Counted from the stretch's first letter, positions 21,954-34,850 are shown. The stretch: 64,000 bases of DNA from Scalesia atractyloides (GCA_947069175.1 CAMTDV010000018.1:43598869-43662868); one strand, 5' to 3'. Numbers and translations: made by a program. Notes: a model not told the origin generated them from the letters alone.

Positions 21954-24760
21954 TTAGGTAGTAGTAGATACAGGAAAGAGGTGTGGGTATTTTTCGCGCA
22001 TTGAATCTTCACGTTCCCAAGTAAACTCAGGTCCTCGTTTCGACTCCCAGCGTACCCTGACAATTGGGATGCGGCTTCTTCTCAAACGTTTTTCTCCGAA
22101 GTCCATAATTTCTACTGGTCTTTCAATAAAATGCATAGATTCATCAACTTGAATGTCTTCTAGAGGAATATGGAGATTTTCATCGGCGAGGCACTTCTTC
22201 AAGTTCGATACGTGGAATGTGGGATGAATTCTGTGGAGTTCCTCCGGTAAGTCAAGCTTGTAGGCTACAGGTCCTACCCTTTCGAGTATTTTGAAAGGAC
22301 CTACGTAGCGTGGTGCTAGCTTGCCCTTTTGGCCGAAACGAACTACTCCCTTCCACGGCGATACCTTTAAAAGTACTTGATCGCCCACGTCAAACTCCAA
22401 GGGCTTTCGTCGCTTGTCCGCATAGCTCTTTTGACGACTTTGTGCTGCTAATAGGTTGTTTCGGATTTGATGAATCTTGTCAGTTGTTTCTTGTATCAAT
22501 TCTGGACCGGTGATTTGAGCTTCTCCAATTTCGTGCCAACAAATAGGTGATCGGCATTTACGACCATATAACGCTTCAAAAGGTGCCATGCCGATACTTG
22601 AATGAAAACTGTTGTTGTACGAAAATTCAACTAATGGCAAGTGAGCGTCCCAATTCCCTTTGAAGTCTATGACACATGCCCGAAGCATGTCTTCAAGAGT
22701 TTGAATGGTGCGTTCAGATTGACCATCAGTTTGGGGATGATAGGCAGTGCTGAGATCTAATCGCGTACCCAATGCGGCTTGTACAGCTTGCCATGTGCGT
22801 GAAGTGAAACGACCATCACGATCCGATATAATGCTTAAAGGTACACCATGACGACTTACGATTTCACTGATGTAGATGCGGGCTAGCTTCTCATTTTTGA
22901 AGTCCTCGCGGATAGGAATGAAGTGAGCTGATTTTGTAAGACGATCAATGATTACCCATATTGTGTCGTACCCACCAGGAGTGCGAGGTAACCCGGTAAT
23001 GAAATCCATGGTTATATTTTCCCACTTCCATACGGGTATTTCAGGTTGGACCAGAAGTCCTGAGGGTCTTTGGTGCTCAGCTTTCACTTTTGAACAGGTA
23101 AGGCACTTGGAAACAAAAACAGCAATATCCTTCTTCATGCCAGGCCACCAGTAGGTGTATCGAAGGTCTTGATACATCTTGTCGGCTCCTGGATGTACAG
23201 AGTATCGTGTCTTGTGAGCCTCTTTCATAAGAGTATCGCGAAGATTGTTGTGATCAGGAATCCATAGGCGATCGAGATAATACAGAATGCCGTCAGATTT
23301 GGTTTCGAGTTTAAGTTCTGCTCCACAAGATAACTCATTGCGTATGTCGTATTCTGTTATGGAAACATGTTGAGCTTCTCGGATTTGGTCTTTGATGTTG
23401 GTCATGATTTGCGAACATAGAAGACGAATAGAGTTCGCATAACCTTTTCGGCTGAGTGCATCAGCCACCACATTTGCCTTGCCAGGATGATACCGAATTT
23501 CGCAGTCATAATCATTAAGAAGTTCGACCCACCTTCGTTGCCTCATATTCAACTCCTTTTGTTTAAAGATATGTTGGAGGCTCTTGTGGTTAGTGTAAAT
23601 CTCACACTTGGTACCATAGAGGTAATGTCTCCATATCTTAAGAGCGAATACAACGGCGCCAAGTTCTAGGTCGTGAGTAGTGTAGTTCTTCTCATGAGTC
23701 TTGAGCTGCCTAGAAGCATAGGCTATCACTTTTCCCCTTTGCATTAAGACACAGCCTAAACCCTGTCCTGATGCGTCGCAATATACAACAAAGTCTTCGC
23801 AACCTTCGGGGAGTGTGAGGATAGGAGCGTCACATAGCTTTTGCTTAAGAGTTTGAAAGGCTTCTTCTTGTTTAGGTCCCCATACAAAGGGTTTTCCTTT
23901 ATGTGTCAAAGCCGTGAGTGGTACAGCGATACGAGATAAATTCGATATGAAACGACGGTAGTAACCAGCCAATCCAAGAAAAGATCGTACCTCAGTTGGG
24001 GTACGTGGCGCTTGCCATTCTTGTACTGCCTTGATCTTTGCGGGGTCGACATGAATTCCTTTGTCATTGACGACATGACCAAGGAACTGTACTTCTTGTA
24101 ACCAAAATTCGCATTTGGAGAATTTAGCATAAAGCTTTTCGGTCTTCAAAAGTGAGAGGATGAGCCGAAGGTGTCGCTCATGATCAGTCTTAGATTTTGA
24201 GTAAATGAGAATATCGTCGATGAAGACTATAACGAAACGATCAAGATAAGGTTTACAAACTCTGTTCATTAAGTCCATAAAGACGGCTGGAGCGTTGGTT
24301 AGACCAAAAGGCATAACCATGAACTCGTAGTGACCATATCGAGTTCGGAAGGCGGTCTTTGGAACGTCTTCTTCACGTACTCTGAGTTGGTGATAACCGG
24401 AACGAAGGTCGATTTTTGAAAAATAAGAGGCACCCTGGAGTTGGTCTAGAAGATCATCGATGCGAGGTAACGGATAGCGATTTTTGACCGTTAATTTGTT
24501 GAGTTCCCTGTAATCAATGCACATGCGAAAAGTCCCATCTTTCTTCTTTACAAACAGAACAGGTGCACCCCAAGGCGATGAGCTAGGACGTATGAATCCC
24601 TTGTCGGTCAGTTCTTGCAATTGACTGGCCAGCTCTTGCATCTCGGATGGGGCTAACCTATAAGGAGATTTCGCGACGGGTGTAGCGCCAGGTATAAGGT
24701 CGATACGGAATTCGACTTCTCTCTTGGGAGGAAGTCCGGTGATATCGTCGGGAAAAAACT
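21954..24760 (-). CDS. pol: pol of element 2: reverse transcriptase, RNase H, integrase, chromodomain-like tail
   Basis: The longest frame runs from 24641 (MQELASQLQELTDKGF) to the stop at 21954. Its reading frame extends upstream to the frameshift at about 24756. Domains by residue from 24641: reverse transcriptase (about 1-220) with WGAPVLFVKKKDG and catalytic FIDDILIY; RNase H (about 285-400) starting VVYCDASGQGLG and ending ADALSRK; integrase zinc-binding (KEAHKTRYSVHPG...CLTCSK); the DDE core with MDFITGLPRT, SDRDGRFTS and SERTIQTLED; and a C-terminal FHVSNLKKC segment with RVRWESKRGPEFTWERED. RNase H reads YTNHKSLQ where the family has TDHKSL, so the third catalytic Asp is Asn. The enzyme set copies element RNA to DNA and inserts it in the nucleus. 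Confidence 0.92.
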
Positions 24761-26627
24761 TGCGGGAATTCCTTCACTACGGGTATATCTTCGAGTCTCT
24801 TCTCTTTGCCTCCTTTTTTGACAACGTGGGTTAGAAATGCTACATAATTTTTGCGGAGATATCTTCGGGCTTGAAGACAGGACATTAGCTTGAGTCCTTT
24901 CGAAGGGGTTTCTCCAAAGATTCGCAGAGTTTGACCGTCTGCAAGAGGAATGCGAATGAACTTCTCACGGCATACTACTTCAGCCCGATGTTGGCTGAGC
25001 CAGTCCATGCCGATTATAATGTCGAAACTTCCCAACTTCATAGGAATGAGGTCAACAGAAAAGTCGTGATCGTTTAGAGTAAAGGTGCAGTTCCGGATAA
25101 TGGAGTTTAATGAGACTGGCTTTCCGTCAGCAACTTCTACTGTTATGGAGTTCATAAGCTCGACACGAGTTTGATTGAGGATGGGTTCGAATTCTAAGGA
25201 CACAAAACTCTTATCCGCGCCAGTATCAAATAATACAGATGCATAACTACCATTGACGAGAAACGTACCGTTAACCACGTTGTTGTCGGCCCTAGCTTGG
25301 TTGACGTTGATGTTAAATGCTCTTCCTCTAGCAGGTGGAGGAGCTTGGTTAGCTTGGTTCACTGGATTCGCTTGAGCTTGAGCATGTATGATGTTTACCA
25401 AGCGTGGACACGTGTTTCTAAAATGGTTTGGGTCACCGCAATTATAGCAAGCCCGCATGGGTTGCATCATGGGGTAGTTGGGTTGATAGTAGGTTTGAGT
25501 TGTATGTTGTGTAGGCGGTGGTTGAAAAGGTTGTTGGGTTTGACCCATCATTTGATGGTGGGTTTGAGTTGTGGGTTGGTTGCGGTTCATTCGTTGCAGT
25601 GTGCGGCAGGCTTGAATGGTGTGCCCTGCACGGCCACAGCCGGTGCAGTATTGACAGGGGTAATCGGGGGAGTGATGGTATTGGCAACGGGTGCACTTTG
25701 GGTAAGGGCCAGAGTATTGCCTTTTGTGTGGTGCGGGTGAAGGAGTAACTTGTGTGATGGGGGCAACAGGGGTGGGGAAATTTGTTTGAGTGACGGCAAA
25801 ATTTCTGGTATTTCGCTTTCTCTTGTTTGAAAACTTTGAGGATGAGGCGGGGTGGTTGGAAGTTGGGCCCTCAATGGGGGCTTTCTTTTTCTCCTCTTTG
25901 AACTTACCGTTTCTGATGCGGTTCTCGGTAAGTTCGGTGGCTAATTCCATGGCGGCTTCGAGCGTTGTAGGTGAAGCGCTGAGGACTGAGTCCTGAATCT
26001 TCGAGGGAAGGCCTCGAATATAGTGTTCCACCAATCGGTACACGGGGGTGAACAAGTTTGGAACCATCTGGTTCAGCTCAAGGAATCTTTTGTTGTAGGA
26101 AGTGTGATCCCCTTCCTTTTGCTTCAGCGAGTGGAATTCATCCTCTAACTTCTTGAGTTCGCTTCTTGGGCAGAAGCGTTTTGTCATTACTTCCCTTAAC
26201 TCTTCCCAAGTTAAGGCCATAGCGTCTTCCACTCCTCTCTTACCCTTCTCGGTGTTCCACCAGGTCAGGGCTACCCCGAATAATCTCCCAGTCGCGTAAC
26301 GTACCTTGCGATCCTCGGACAATCGCAATTTAGGAAAGTGTTTTCCATCTCCTCAAACCAGTGGAGGAGAGCGGTGACACCTTCGGTCCCTTCGAACTTC
26401 GGGGGATCGCATGACTTGAAGTGCTTGTAGGAGCACTTCTTGGAGGAGGGGTTGTCGATGTTTTGATCCTCTTGGTTTGGTGGATTGACAGGATTTGCAG
26501 TGAGAGCTTGCTGAACTTGAACTACAATATCAGGAAGTACTGTGGCCATTTGTTTTGCTATCTGAGCGGCCAAGCGTTCGTTTGACCTTCCTGACTTCCG
26601 TCCTCCACGTAGCTGCCTAGCCGACAT
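24658..26627 (-). pseudogene. gag: gag and protease of element 2, two frameshifts
   Basis: Starts at 26627 (MSARQLRGGRKSGRSNERLA). The frame breaks near 26316, where one base is missing after NCDCP, then continues open as GRLFGVALTWWNTEKGKRG and EDEFHSLKQKEGDHTSYNKR to 24658. Two zinc knuckles follow the capsid: CTGCGRAGHTIQAC and CYNCGDPNHFRNTC. The aspartic protease motif is LFDTGADKSFVS with IIGMDWLS further on. Near 24756 a run of six T (sense) instead of five moves the frame before the reverse transcriptase. Apart from these two single-base events the coding sequence is open, which suggests very recent loss or sequence error. Confidence 0.88.
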
Positions 26628-27426
26628 CTACAGGAATATACATAGGAGGATGGTGAGTTTATGGATTGTTTAGGGGTCATGTGTCAAAACAAAAAAAAAA
26701 TGAAATTAACATATATAACGATAATGCAACCACATCCACTGGATGTCTTGGGTTAGCTCATGTTGGGCCTCAAATGTCCCCCATACCTTCACCTGTATAG
26801 TCATGTGGGCCCCCATGACTATTGGCTTGGTAGGATTTACATTAGTATTGGCGATTTACACTCACATGACCCGAATGAAAACCACAAAATATGTTTACAA
26901 GATGTATGGTCGGAATGTGTCCAGGTGTAGACACAATGACAACTCAAAGTGGGGTTAGTTCACACGATGTTTGGTATAGCATGCTTTGGCCTAATAGGTA
27001 CTTCGTACTCTCATCGTTAGTCCCCAGGTAGGCAAACTGGTCCTTTATTTTGGATTTATACGAATGCCAAGCCTAGACAGGACGTTCCGACTACCGGTAC
27101 TGGTACCCTTCCAGTTACTACATGCCCGTCATGGGAACTCACTTTGATGGGATTTGAAAATACATAAATCATTGTAAAGCAATCATGAAAATGATGTGGT
27201 GTGTGCTTTCATGGATATGATATGTTATAAGAGTATGGTTCATGGTGAGCAATATATGATAGTATATACTTATGAATATGCTTGCATAACATCGAATATA
27301 ACGATAAACATAAAGCATATAAACATCATGAGATTTGCATGTAACACACAAAAATTTAAATTTTCTAAATAACTATAGTATAGGCTCTAAGGGTCTAATA
27401 ACCTATCCTATATCCCTATAGTCATG
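26628..27426 (-). other. untranslated leader of element 2
   Basis: Lies between primer site and gag start. AT-rich, with no ORF that can be supported. Confidence 0.7.
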
Positions 27427-27438
27427 GCTCTGATACCA
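27427..27438 (-). promoter_or_regulatory. primer-binding site, element 2
   Basis: Minus strand TGGTATCAGAGC, a full match to the initiator-Met tRNA primer site, three bases after the LTR end. Confidence 0.9.
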
Positions 27439-27441
27439 ATC

Positions 27442-29320
27442 TGTCACACCCCGACCCGCAGCGGAAACAAGAGTCGGGGCATAATTGGGTTATCACCAAA
27501 GCTCATGATGTTTACTAATATGTTTCATATTTATTAAATCCAAATTACATTTCAAAGTTTCAAGTCAAATTCATACAATACAAGGAAAGGAAAAGGTTAA
27601 CTAAACAAATCCATAATCTAAACTGGTTTATTCTTCTAGGCCGCCCTATATGTTTCTTGCTTCAACTTGATCACCTGTATCATGTGTAAAAATGGGAAAT
27701 TTTGGGTCAACAAAAGTTGGCGAGTGAACCTTGTTTAAAACATTTGTTATTGATTAATTATTGTAATTTAATTTAGGAAAAATTGTGCAATAATCATATA
27801 TGAACAAATGTATGTAAACATAACAATCACAAACCACCTTGCTTAAGCATGAAATAAAAAGTAACAATGTATGTGTTGGCAACGTCCCGTTCACGCTCAT
27901 AGGTAATGGGGAACGGACGGCCTATGCTAATGTATGTGAGATCAAGGCTCAATCAAACGGAGCCGATCTTATGTTGGCAACGCCTGGTTCACGCTCATAG
28001 GTAATGGGGAACAGCTCACGCTCATAGGTAATGGGGAGCGGCGGCCTATGAAATGATGTACTGAAATGATAACATTAATCTAAACTTCAACCACACAGTC
28101 AATGGATACACCTTGAATACACATTGATCATAAATATGATGGATGCACAATGATTAATTATAATAAATAAATAACGACACATGACACACCCCAAAATGTG
28201 ATTAAAACGGGGAATTGGTAGAGATTCACTCACATTGGATGCGTTTGTTTGAAGATGATGGATGCGCACGAGTTTAGGGGATTGATCGACGAGAGATAAC
28301 TAACCAATTAAGAAATGAAACGGCACGGTAAGTATGTGGATTTTATTAACTATCTTAATAAGATTTTTGGGTATAAATTTGTGAGTTTAAGACTACTTTC
28401 TAATCTTGAAAACGTTATTTTTAAGTATTTTTATTTGATTTTTAATTTAAATAATTGATTTAATAAATAAAATAAATAAATAAAAAAAAGTTGACTTTGA
28501 CCGAGACCGTTGACCGTTGACCGTTGACCGGTTTAATTGTGCGGTCTTGTGCGCTGGGTGAGGCTCGAACCCGAGACCTCCCGTACGCGTGCACGCAGCT
28601 CTACCAACTGAGCTACGTGTCTAACCCGAAATAATTCTGTTTTTAATTATACTTATATACTATTTACTTTAAACCGAAAATTATTTATTTTTTTTAAAAA
28701 GCTTTTAACTTAACGGACCGGTGCTGACCACAGGTCTCGAACCCGGGACCTGTGGGTTAGCGTACACACACTCCACCGCTGGACTGTGTGCGTCACTTGG
28801 TTACTTACTCGGTTTTTATTATACTTAACATATATTGTGCTCAACCCGGTTCAATTAAAAAGGCGAAATTTTATTTCAAGTGGGTAAAGCGGGGACAGGA
28901 TTCGAACTCGCGTCTCGTGTATGTTTGTTGCACACAGTCCACCGCTGGACTGTGTGTCTAACCTGTTTATTAAACCGATTTTAATTATACTTATATTATA
29001 CCACACTTCATCTTCTTCGTTCAAAACATAAACATTGATCAAGAGACTGTTATTTGCTAAGATAGTTCAATGCAGGTTATGAGTCATCAAAAATAAAGTG
29101 AATGGAAAGAGATTGGAGGGTTTATTGTACCAAATGTTCGCTTTTCTTCAGACGTCCGGCAAGGTCGTCGGCTCCGTCTTGGTGAGCTGCGACTGATAGA
29201 GTCTATCAATAAATTAGAGGGGTTAGATGCGAAGTGGGACAACTGGGTAATAACTATCAGTGAAACAGACGAGTTATACCGATAATCAGCAGTTCCCCTG
29301 AAAGTTCAGAAATTTCTCCG
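27442..29320 (-). repeat. 5' LTR of element 2, outer 763 bp missing
   Basis: Matches 19278-21156 without indels, then stops at TCTCCG and joins the host LTR sequence TACCGTTAGCG. The missing part is the U3 start, so this copy has lost its promoter end. It carries the second copies of tRNA-like modules 1-3. Confidence 0.88.
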
Positions 29321-29396
29321 TACCGTTAGCGTTGTGAGCAATGAGCAATCTATTTCGTCCCGCCTCGATGTTTCTGCCATCGGTTAGGGTGTGACA
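29321..29396 (+). repeat. solo LTR copy A, right part
   Basis: Continues the LTR interrupted at 19277; ends GCCATCGGTTAGGGTGTGACA-like, as copy B does at 55151. Confidence 0.75.
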
Positions 29397-29678
29397 TGAT
29401 TGTAAATAAATCTTTTTATATGCGAAATTTCCTTAAAACTTGAATTGATGAGTTTGATTGCTCGAAAACATGTTAAAATTGTTTAACTGATTTAGATTGA
29501 GTTATGGATCTAGATTGTAATGAAACTTGTTTGAGTTCAGGGGTGCAAACAGGAAAGGTGGGATGACCGATGGTAGGTGGGTGGTCATGGTAGATGACGG
29601 TGAACAGTGGGTGTTTGTGTGTGAACGATGGTGGTGGTTACAGATGGATAATTGTGATGGTAGTGATGGTGTTGACTG

Positions 29679-29912
29679 TGGGATTATATATGCATTTTTT
29701 TTATCTTTTTGAATTAAGATGGTAAATTACAATAGTACCCTCATGTGCCTTGCACATGACATAACTTAACAGAAAAATTTAACTGTGTTTGGCATAAATG
29801 ACATAACGTGCAAGATTTTGGAAGGTTAAGGACACCGCATGTAAACTTTTGGAAAAAAGTACAACGCCTGCAATTCGGTATAAACATAAAGGACAAAACT
29901 TGTAATTTACTC
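29679..29912 (-). repeat. right terminal inverted repeat of the Mutator-like element
   Basis: Inverted partner of 16221-16442; ends TGTAATTTACTC, followed by the 9-bp duplication. Confidence 0.85.
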
Positions 29913-29921
29913 TAGGTTTAA

Positions 29922-31357
29922 TATACCATTAATTGGTGATATACAGGAGAGAGATCCATGGAATCTAATACACGAAGAAGGAGATGATCGGCTTAAGGTG
30001 GTTGAGAAATTTGGACGTGATGGAGGCGGTGTTTATGAGAATGTACGGTGGTTGGAAGGTTTTGTGGAGAGGATTAAGTGGCGGTGTTTGAAATGGATTA
30101 GGGTTTTCAAACCACTTTCAAAATTCAAAATAGGAGATGGAGCCAAAATTGACCCTGCATCACTTTTTTTCCCATCGGCTACTTTTAAAGACTTGTTGTA
30201 GCTTTTATGTGTTGTACCTTGTGATATCTAATACTATAGATATGTTTTCATGATATTTCTTTAATCAATTGCACACTAATACATTATCCACTTGTACATT
30301 TTAATTAAGCACGTCAATTTTGACAAAGACAAATATCGAAACGTCGACAAAAATGAGTAGGTCGTCATGGTACCCGGATTTTTATAAACATTATAGTTTA
30401 TAAGATATGACAAGAATATGTAAAAGAATGATAAGTTTGTTATGGAGATGGAGAAAAGGTGTAACTACCACGTAATTATCTATAACCCGTGGAATCAATG
30501 TAATGCTTCCCCGTACCTTCAATCTTCAATATCTTCCTCTTTTCTCTTCCGATTTGCCTTTCTCCTCTTTATACAACCCCCTTTTTGCTAGTTCTCGAAT
30601 TCCAATTCCCTTTAGGTTTCCTGTCGCATTCCTTTATATCATAGATCATAACCTAGCGATTCCTTGCTTATAGGCCGTAAACATGGGTCAAGCCCATGGT
30701 TCGTAACCTAAGTGGTACCCACTCTGGCCAATTCACAATGTGAATTCTGTCATCTGAGGGCGTTTACGATTCGTAATCCTTGGGTCGGGTACAAGTCCTA
30801 AGTTTATCATCCTACATACTCGCCTTCTGCTTTTCACATGTTGTTCCATTTATACCCTTTTACGTCCAAATCACCATGTTTTCAATATTTTTATGCAAAT
30901 CTCACCAAAACATTCATTTATATATGTTCTTATTAGATTTACCACAATTGCCCTTTAAAACAGGTTTTTTAACATTAAAATATTACGTATCTTACGGCTA
31001 CATCAGCGTCGTACCCAGGCATCCCTGAGCTCAATCAAGTAAGACCGAGTAACCTGGGTAAAACGCCTCAAGTCTCCCGAGTATTTTGTTCGGGTTGTGG
31101 AACTCGGATGTAAAGAGAGGAATAAGGTAGTAGTAGATAGAGGTAGGTGACATAAATATTATTGAGAGTATTTGTGGGTTGGTGACCCCCTCTGAATTAA
31201 GTTGAATTTGGTCGGTGACATAATTTTATTGGCAGTGGGTTATTTTGAAATCCTCTCAAACAAAACTCTTCTTTCTAGTCGTCAATAGCCACGGCCGTTG
31301 CCTACTCTCTCTCTCTCCAATCCAGTCCAGACCATCACCAAAAAACCATAAATAAAA
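29922..31357. other. intergenic, upstream of the VTE6-like gene
   Basis: Holds a 67-codon plus-strand frame (29998-30201) without recognisable motifs and otherwise nothing clear. A CT-rich tract (31302-31320) just before the VTE6 ATG fits a plant leader. Confidence 0.45.
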
Positions 31358-34300
31358 ATGGCAACGGCCAGCATCATCATCACCACCACTCTCCCACTGT
31401 CCCTCCGCCGTACATCATTTCACAAACCTTGTAAACCCCTAATTCGCACTCTCACCAAGCCTTCACCAATACTCACCACCAGAGTCCAATCCAGCAGCGG
31501 TTCTAATGTACTGAACCTTCATAGTGCAATTCAATTGGTCCAGTTATCACCGCCAACGTGGGAGTCTGCTGTTTTCAGTAATTTGTTGATTTTTTTGGTG
31601 GGATCGCCTGTTCTTGTAACCGGCTTGTCTGTTTCCGGCATTTTTGCTGCCTTCTTGTTGGGTACTCTTACGTGGCGCGGGTTCGGCCCGTCTAGGTTTC
31701 TTCTTGTTGCTGTTTACTTTGTTATTGTGAGTGTCTTTCGGATTTGGTCCTGTTTTGCGTTTGTTGAGGCAGTGAAATTTTGTGGTTTTTTAGTTAATAG
31801 TCACTCAAGATTTAGGAATAAGATAATAGGGACTTGGGCGTCTGAAAGTCTGAGTTCTTATGACTTTTGGTACAAATTCAAGCTAAGATTTTTGTGATCA
31901 TACTTCTTGTTGTATGATTTGAAAAGGGTATCATTCTTTATTTTGAAAAGTAAGGTACAAGTTATGATATCTTGAGGTTTAAAGTTACTTTGTTTGACCA
32001 TACAAGTCAAATTTGATCTATTCAAATCCATGAATAGATTGATGTTGAGGTTGTGAAATTTGGTGTTTTTTTGTAGCGTGGTTGTTTGATATGCTCTTCA
32101 CAATTGAAGTAGGACTTAGGGGATTCTGAGTTTTTATACATTTTTGTACAAATGAAAGCTAGGATTTTTTTATCATAGTTCTTTGTGTGATTTAAAAAGG
32201 GTGTCACTCTTTATTTAGAGAAGTTAAGTAGAATATATAAAAAATGGAGGTTTAAAGTTTGTTTGTTTGACCATAAAAGTCAGACTTTCTCTGTAGGCTT
32301 CAGTTTAAAGAGACATGTTTTTTGTACCTGTGCTACTGATAAACTCAGTGAATCCGTCAATACCATGGGATTAGGTAGAACACAGCTTGCGCGTGGCAGG
32401 TGCTCTTCGAGGACTTAGGCAGAAAACTGATTTGAACCTTAGGACTCTCGTAGCCCTTACCTCCACGGCACCCCTTGAAGATCTTAAAGAAATACATTAC
32501 CTTTGCTTTAATGAGATCAATAGAGAATCTTTTTTCTTTCTTTCTATTTTCTGTTGTTAGAAGGTTTTAAAGAAACATGCTGCCTTTGCTTTATAGATAT
32601 AAATAGAGAATACTGAAACCTTTTTCTATTTGTTTCATCTTTTCCTGTTTCATGGGTCCAATTAGGGGTGTTTGGATGTGTGGTTAAACTAAATTTGCAA
32701 TCCCACTTCTGGATATTCTAGAGTAAGAGTGACTATACTATTGATGATCAAACTAACCAATTATTGGACTATGAAATTGCTTTGAACATGCACATCCAAA
32801 ACACCCTCTAAAAATTTGATAAATAATTAATCATTTTGGTCCTGGAATGATGAACCTAAACACAATCCATATATTCTTGATCATTCTGGTCTTGAAATGA
32901 TAGACCCGAACACCACCCATATATTCTTGATCATTCTGATCTTGAATTAACTTTTGCTATGCTCAAAATTGACATAAAAGACAATGAAATTGTAGGGTAC
33001 AGCAGGAACCAAAGTGAAAATGGCACAAAAGGAAGCCCAAGGTGTTGCAGAGAAGGGAAAAGGAAGAAGAGGGCCTGGGAGTGTAATAGGTTCAAGTGCT
33101 GCGGGTTGTGTTTGCGTGCTCCTTTCAATTTATGGAGTTGGTGGCAAATCATTTACTCGCCTTTGGGAACTCGGGTTTGTTGCTAGTTTTTGTACCAAGT
33201 TGAGTGACACCGTCTCTAGTGAGATAGGAAAGGCGTACGGTAAAACCACGTAAGTAATCCTAGTTTTATGATTTATTTATTTATTATGCAAATGGTTAGA
33301 GCTAGCAGTTTTGACCCATTTAATTATGAATAGGTTGAGTCAGGTTGTGTTTTATCTCTAACAAGGTAAAACAGAAAAAAAAGTGTTATAATCATATTTG
33401 ACAAAATAAATTGTGCTTAAAAAGTTCCGTAATCTTTGGTCCATAAGTGTTTTTCAGGTCAAGTGAGTCTGTTTCGACCAGTATAAAATGGCCTTTTTCG
33501 ACCTGTAGGGATGTAAACGAGCTGATCCGAGCCTGTGGTCGGTGTAAAGGATCCGAGCTAAGCCCGGGTTCACCTAGCTCGAGCTCGGCTCATTTATTAT
33601 TGATTATATATTTAATTATATTGTTATTATATGTATAAACTTTTGTCTATGTTTATAGTTATAATATTTATACATAACAAGATATATATTATTTTATTAT
33701 TTTTCTGAATTTTTTTTCATAATTTTATATATACTACTATTTATTTTGTAATTTGTAATTATATAAAATAAAGTTGTTATATTAATATATATAGTATGCT
33801 TGTTTAGGCTTGCGAGCCTAGTCTAACATGATATGAAACTCATGCTTTTTTATTAAATGAGCTCCGGTTTAGGCACGGGCTCGTTTCGAGCTTTAAGGTA
33901 GCCAGTCTCGAGTGGCTCACAAGCAGCTCGTCATACACCCCTACAACGGTACAACCTGAGGCCCTAGCTACTAGGCCGTCCAACCGATAAAAACCTAACC
34001 AAACAAGAACTCTGTTCTGGGTTTAACTGTAACTGAATTTCTGTTGGGTTATCGCCTTATCAGATTGGCCATTAATTTTATTCGGGTTGGCCATTAATTT
34101 TATTCGGGTTGGCCATTTATTGTATTCACATTGAGACTTGATATTTGTATGATGTAGATGCTTAGTAACAACATTTAAGGTTGTCCCAAGGGGAACAGAA
34201 GGGGCCGTTAGTGTTGAGGGGACCGTTGCTGGGGTTCTGGCTTCTATTCTTCTTGCCTCTATTGGTTGCCTTCTGGGCAAGGTAACATCTTTATTTCCCA

Positions 34301-34850
34301 TACATCTGAACAGACGCTTTTTGCCCTTGGATATTTCAGAAAAGGTCTTGTCCCGGCGATGTCTATTTGAACTTGCAAATCAGACTGTATTTCAAATTTC
34401 TTTTATTTTTTCCTTCAAAAATCTTATATTTATTTGCTACTTCTGACCCCGTATTTTGTTTATTTAAGGCTTCATATTTGTATCAACATTTTAATTTAAA
34501 TACACACCAAAAGATAAAGTCGTTATCTACTTTTTCTTACATATTTTTAAATTATTTATGACGTCATCCGTTTTTTGAAACTGGTTATGAAAATATTGGG
34601 TACGCAATGGTACTAGATAAAGGTTGCTGAGGCGATCGTATGTGTGTTGGCTTCACAAATTGCAAATGTTGGCGAGAGTGTGATAGGAGCTGTGCTCCAA
34701 GATAAAGAAGGATTCAAATGGGTAAGCTAAACCTTAAACGCTAACACGTTTGGATTTTTTATGAATCTAATCATAGCCTTGCATTTGCAGCTCACCAGTG
34801 ATGCAGTCAATGTGATCAATATATCTCTAGGCAGCTCCTTGCCATCTTGA
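31358..34850 (+). CDS. VTE6: VTE6-like phytyl-phosphate kinase, C-terminus frameshifted
   Basis: Five exons with GT-AG borders: 31358-31726, 32996-33249, 34158-34281, 34617-34721, 34791-34850 (303 codons plus stop). The protein is a chloroplast membrane protein of the DUF92/TMEM19 family that phosphorylates phytyl phosphate for tocopherol and phylloquinone synthesis. Visible: a Ser/Thr-rich transit peptide (about residues 1-50), hydrophobic membrane segments, and the family motifs KVKMAQKEAQGVAEKGKGRR, GPGSVIGSSAAGC, FCTKLSDTVSSEIGKAYGKT, VPRGTEGAVSVEGT and GESVIGA. In the last exon, TTG followed by CCATC lacks one G compared with the expected TTGGCCATC (about 34841). The frame ends SLPS-TGA, while the old frame would run to TAA at 34883-34885. 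This removes the last hydrophobic segment, so the allele may be impaired. Confidence 0.85.
33506..33943. repeat. GAGCCGAGC-type repeat in VTE6 intron 2
   Basis: Starts TAGGGATGTAAACGAGC and ends CATACACCCCTA, inverted ends like the hAT-like element at 52481. No clean 8-bp duplication seen. Confidence 0.6.

Larger units (their letters stand above)
19278..29320 (-). mobile_element. Ty3/Gypsy chromovirus-like retrotransposon (element 2)
   Basis: Minus-strand element with 3' LTR 19278-21919, polypurine tract, gag-pol, primer site and a truncated 5' LTR 27442-29320. The LTR parts that can be compared (19278-21156 and 27442-29320) keep a constant offset of 8164 with no indels and look identical by eye, so insertion was recent. 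It sits inside solo LTR copy A (TTGTC at 19273-19277 is the left target site). The integrase end (RVRWESKRGPEFTWERED) resembles the chromodomain-type tail of chromoviruses, probably Tekay-like. Two frameshifts and one active-site change make this copy defective. Confidence 0.92.
16221..29912. mobile_element. Mutator-like element with nested insertions
   Basis: Perfect 9-bp target duplication TAGGTTTAA at 16212-16220 and 29913-29921, the Mutator hallmark. Terminal inverted repeats of about 220-234 bp: 16221-16442 and 29679-29912, starting GAGTAAATTACAAGTTTTGT. Its own interior is short: CT-rich and GGTGGT-rich DNA (16443-16900) and similar GGTGGT-rich DNA on the right (29530-29678). No transposase is visible, so it is non-autonomous. 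A solo LTR lies inside it and Gypsy element 2 lies inside that LTR. Confidence 0.88.

Noticed and set aside
24745..24765. Programmed ribosomal frameshift between protease and reverse transcriptase of element 2 at a T run
   Set aside because: Related element 3 is open through this position in one frame, so a one-base insertion is simpler.
33250..34157. A separate gene inside VTE6 intron 2
   Set aside because: The only structured content is the GAGCCGAGC-type repeat at 33506-33943.
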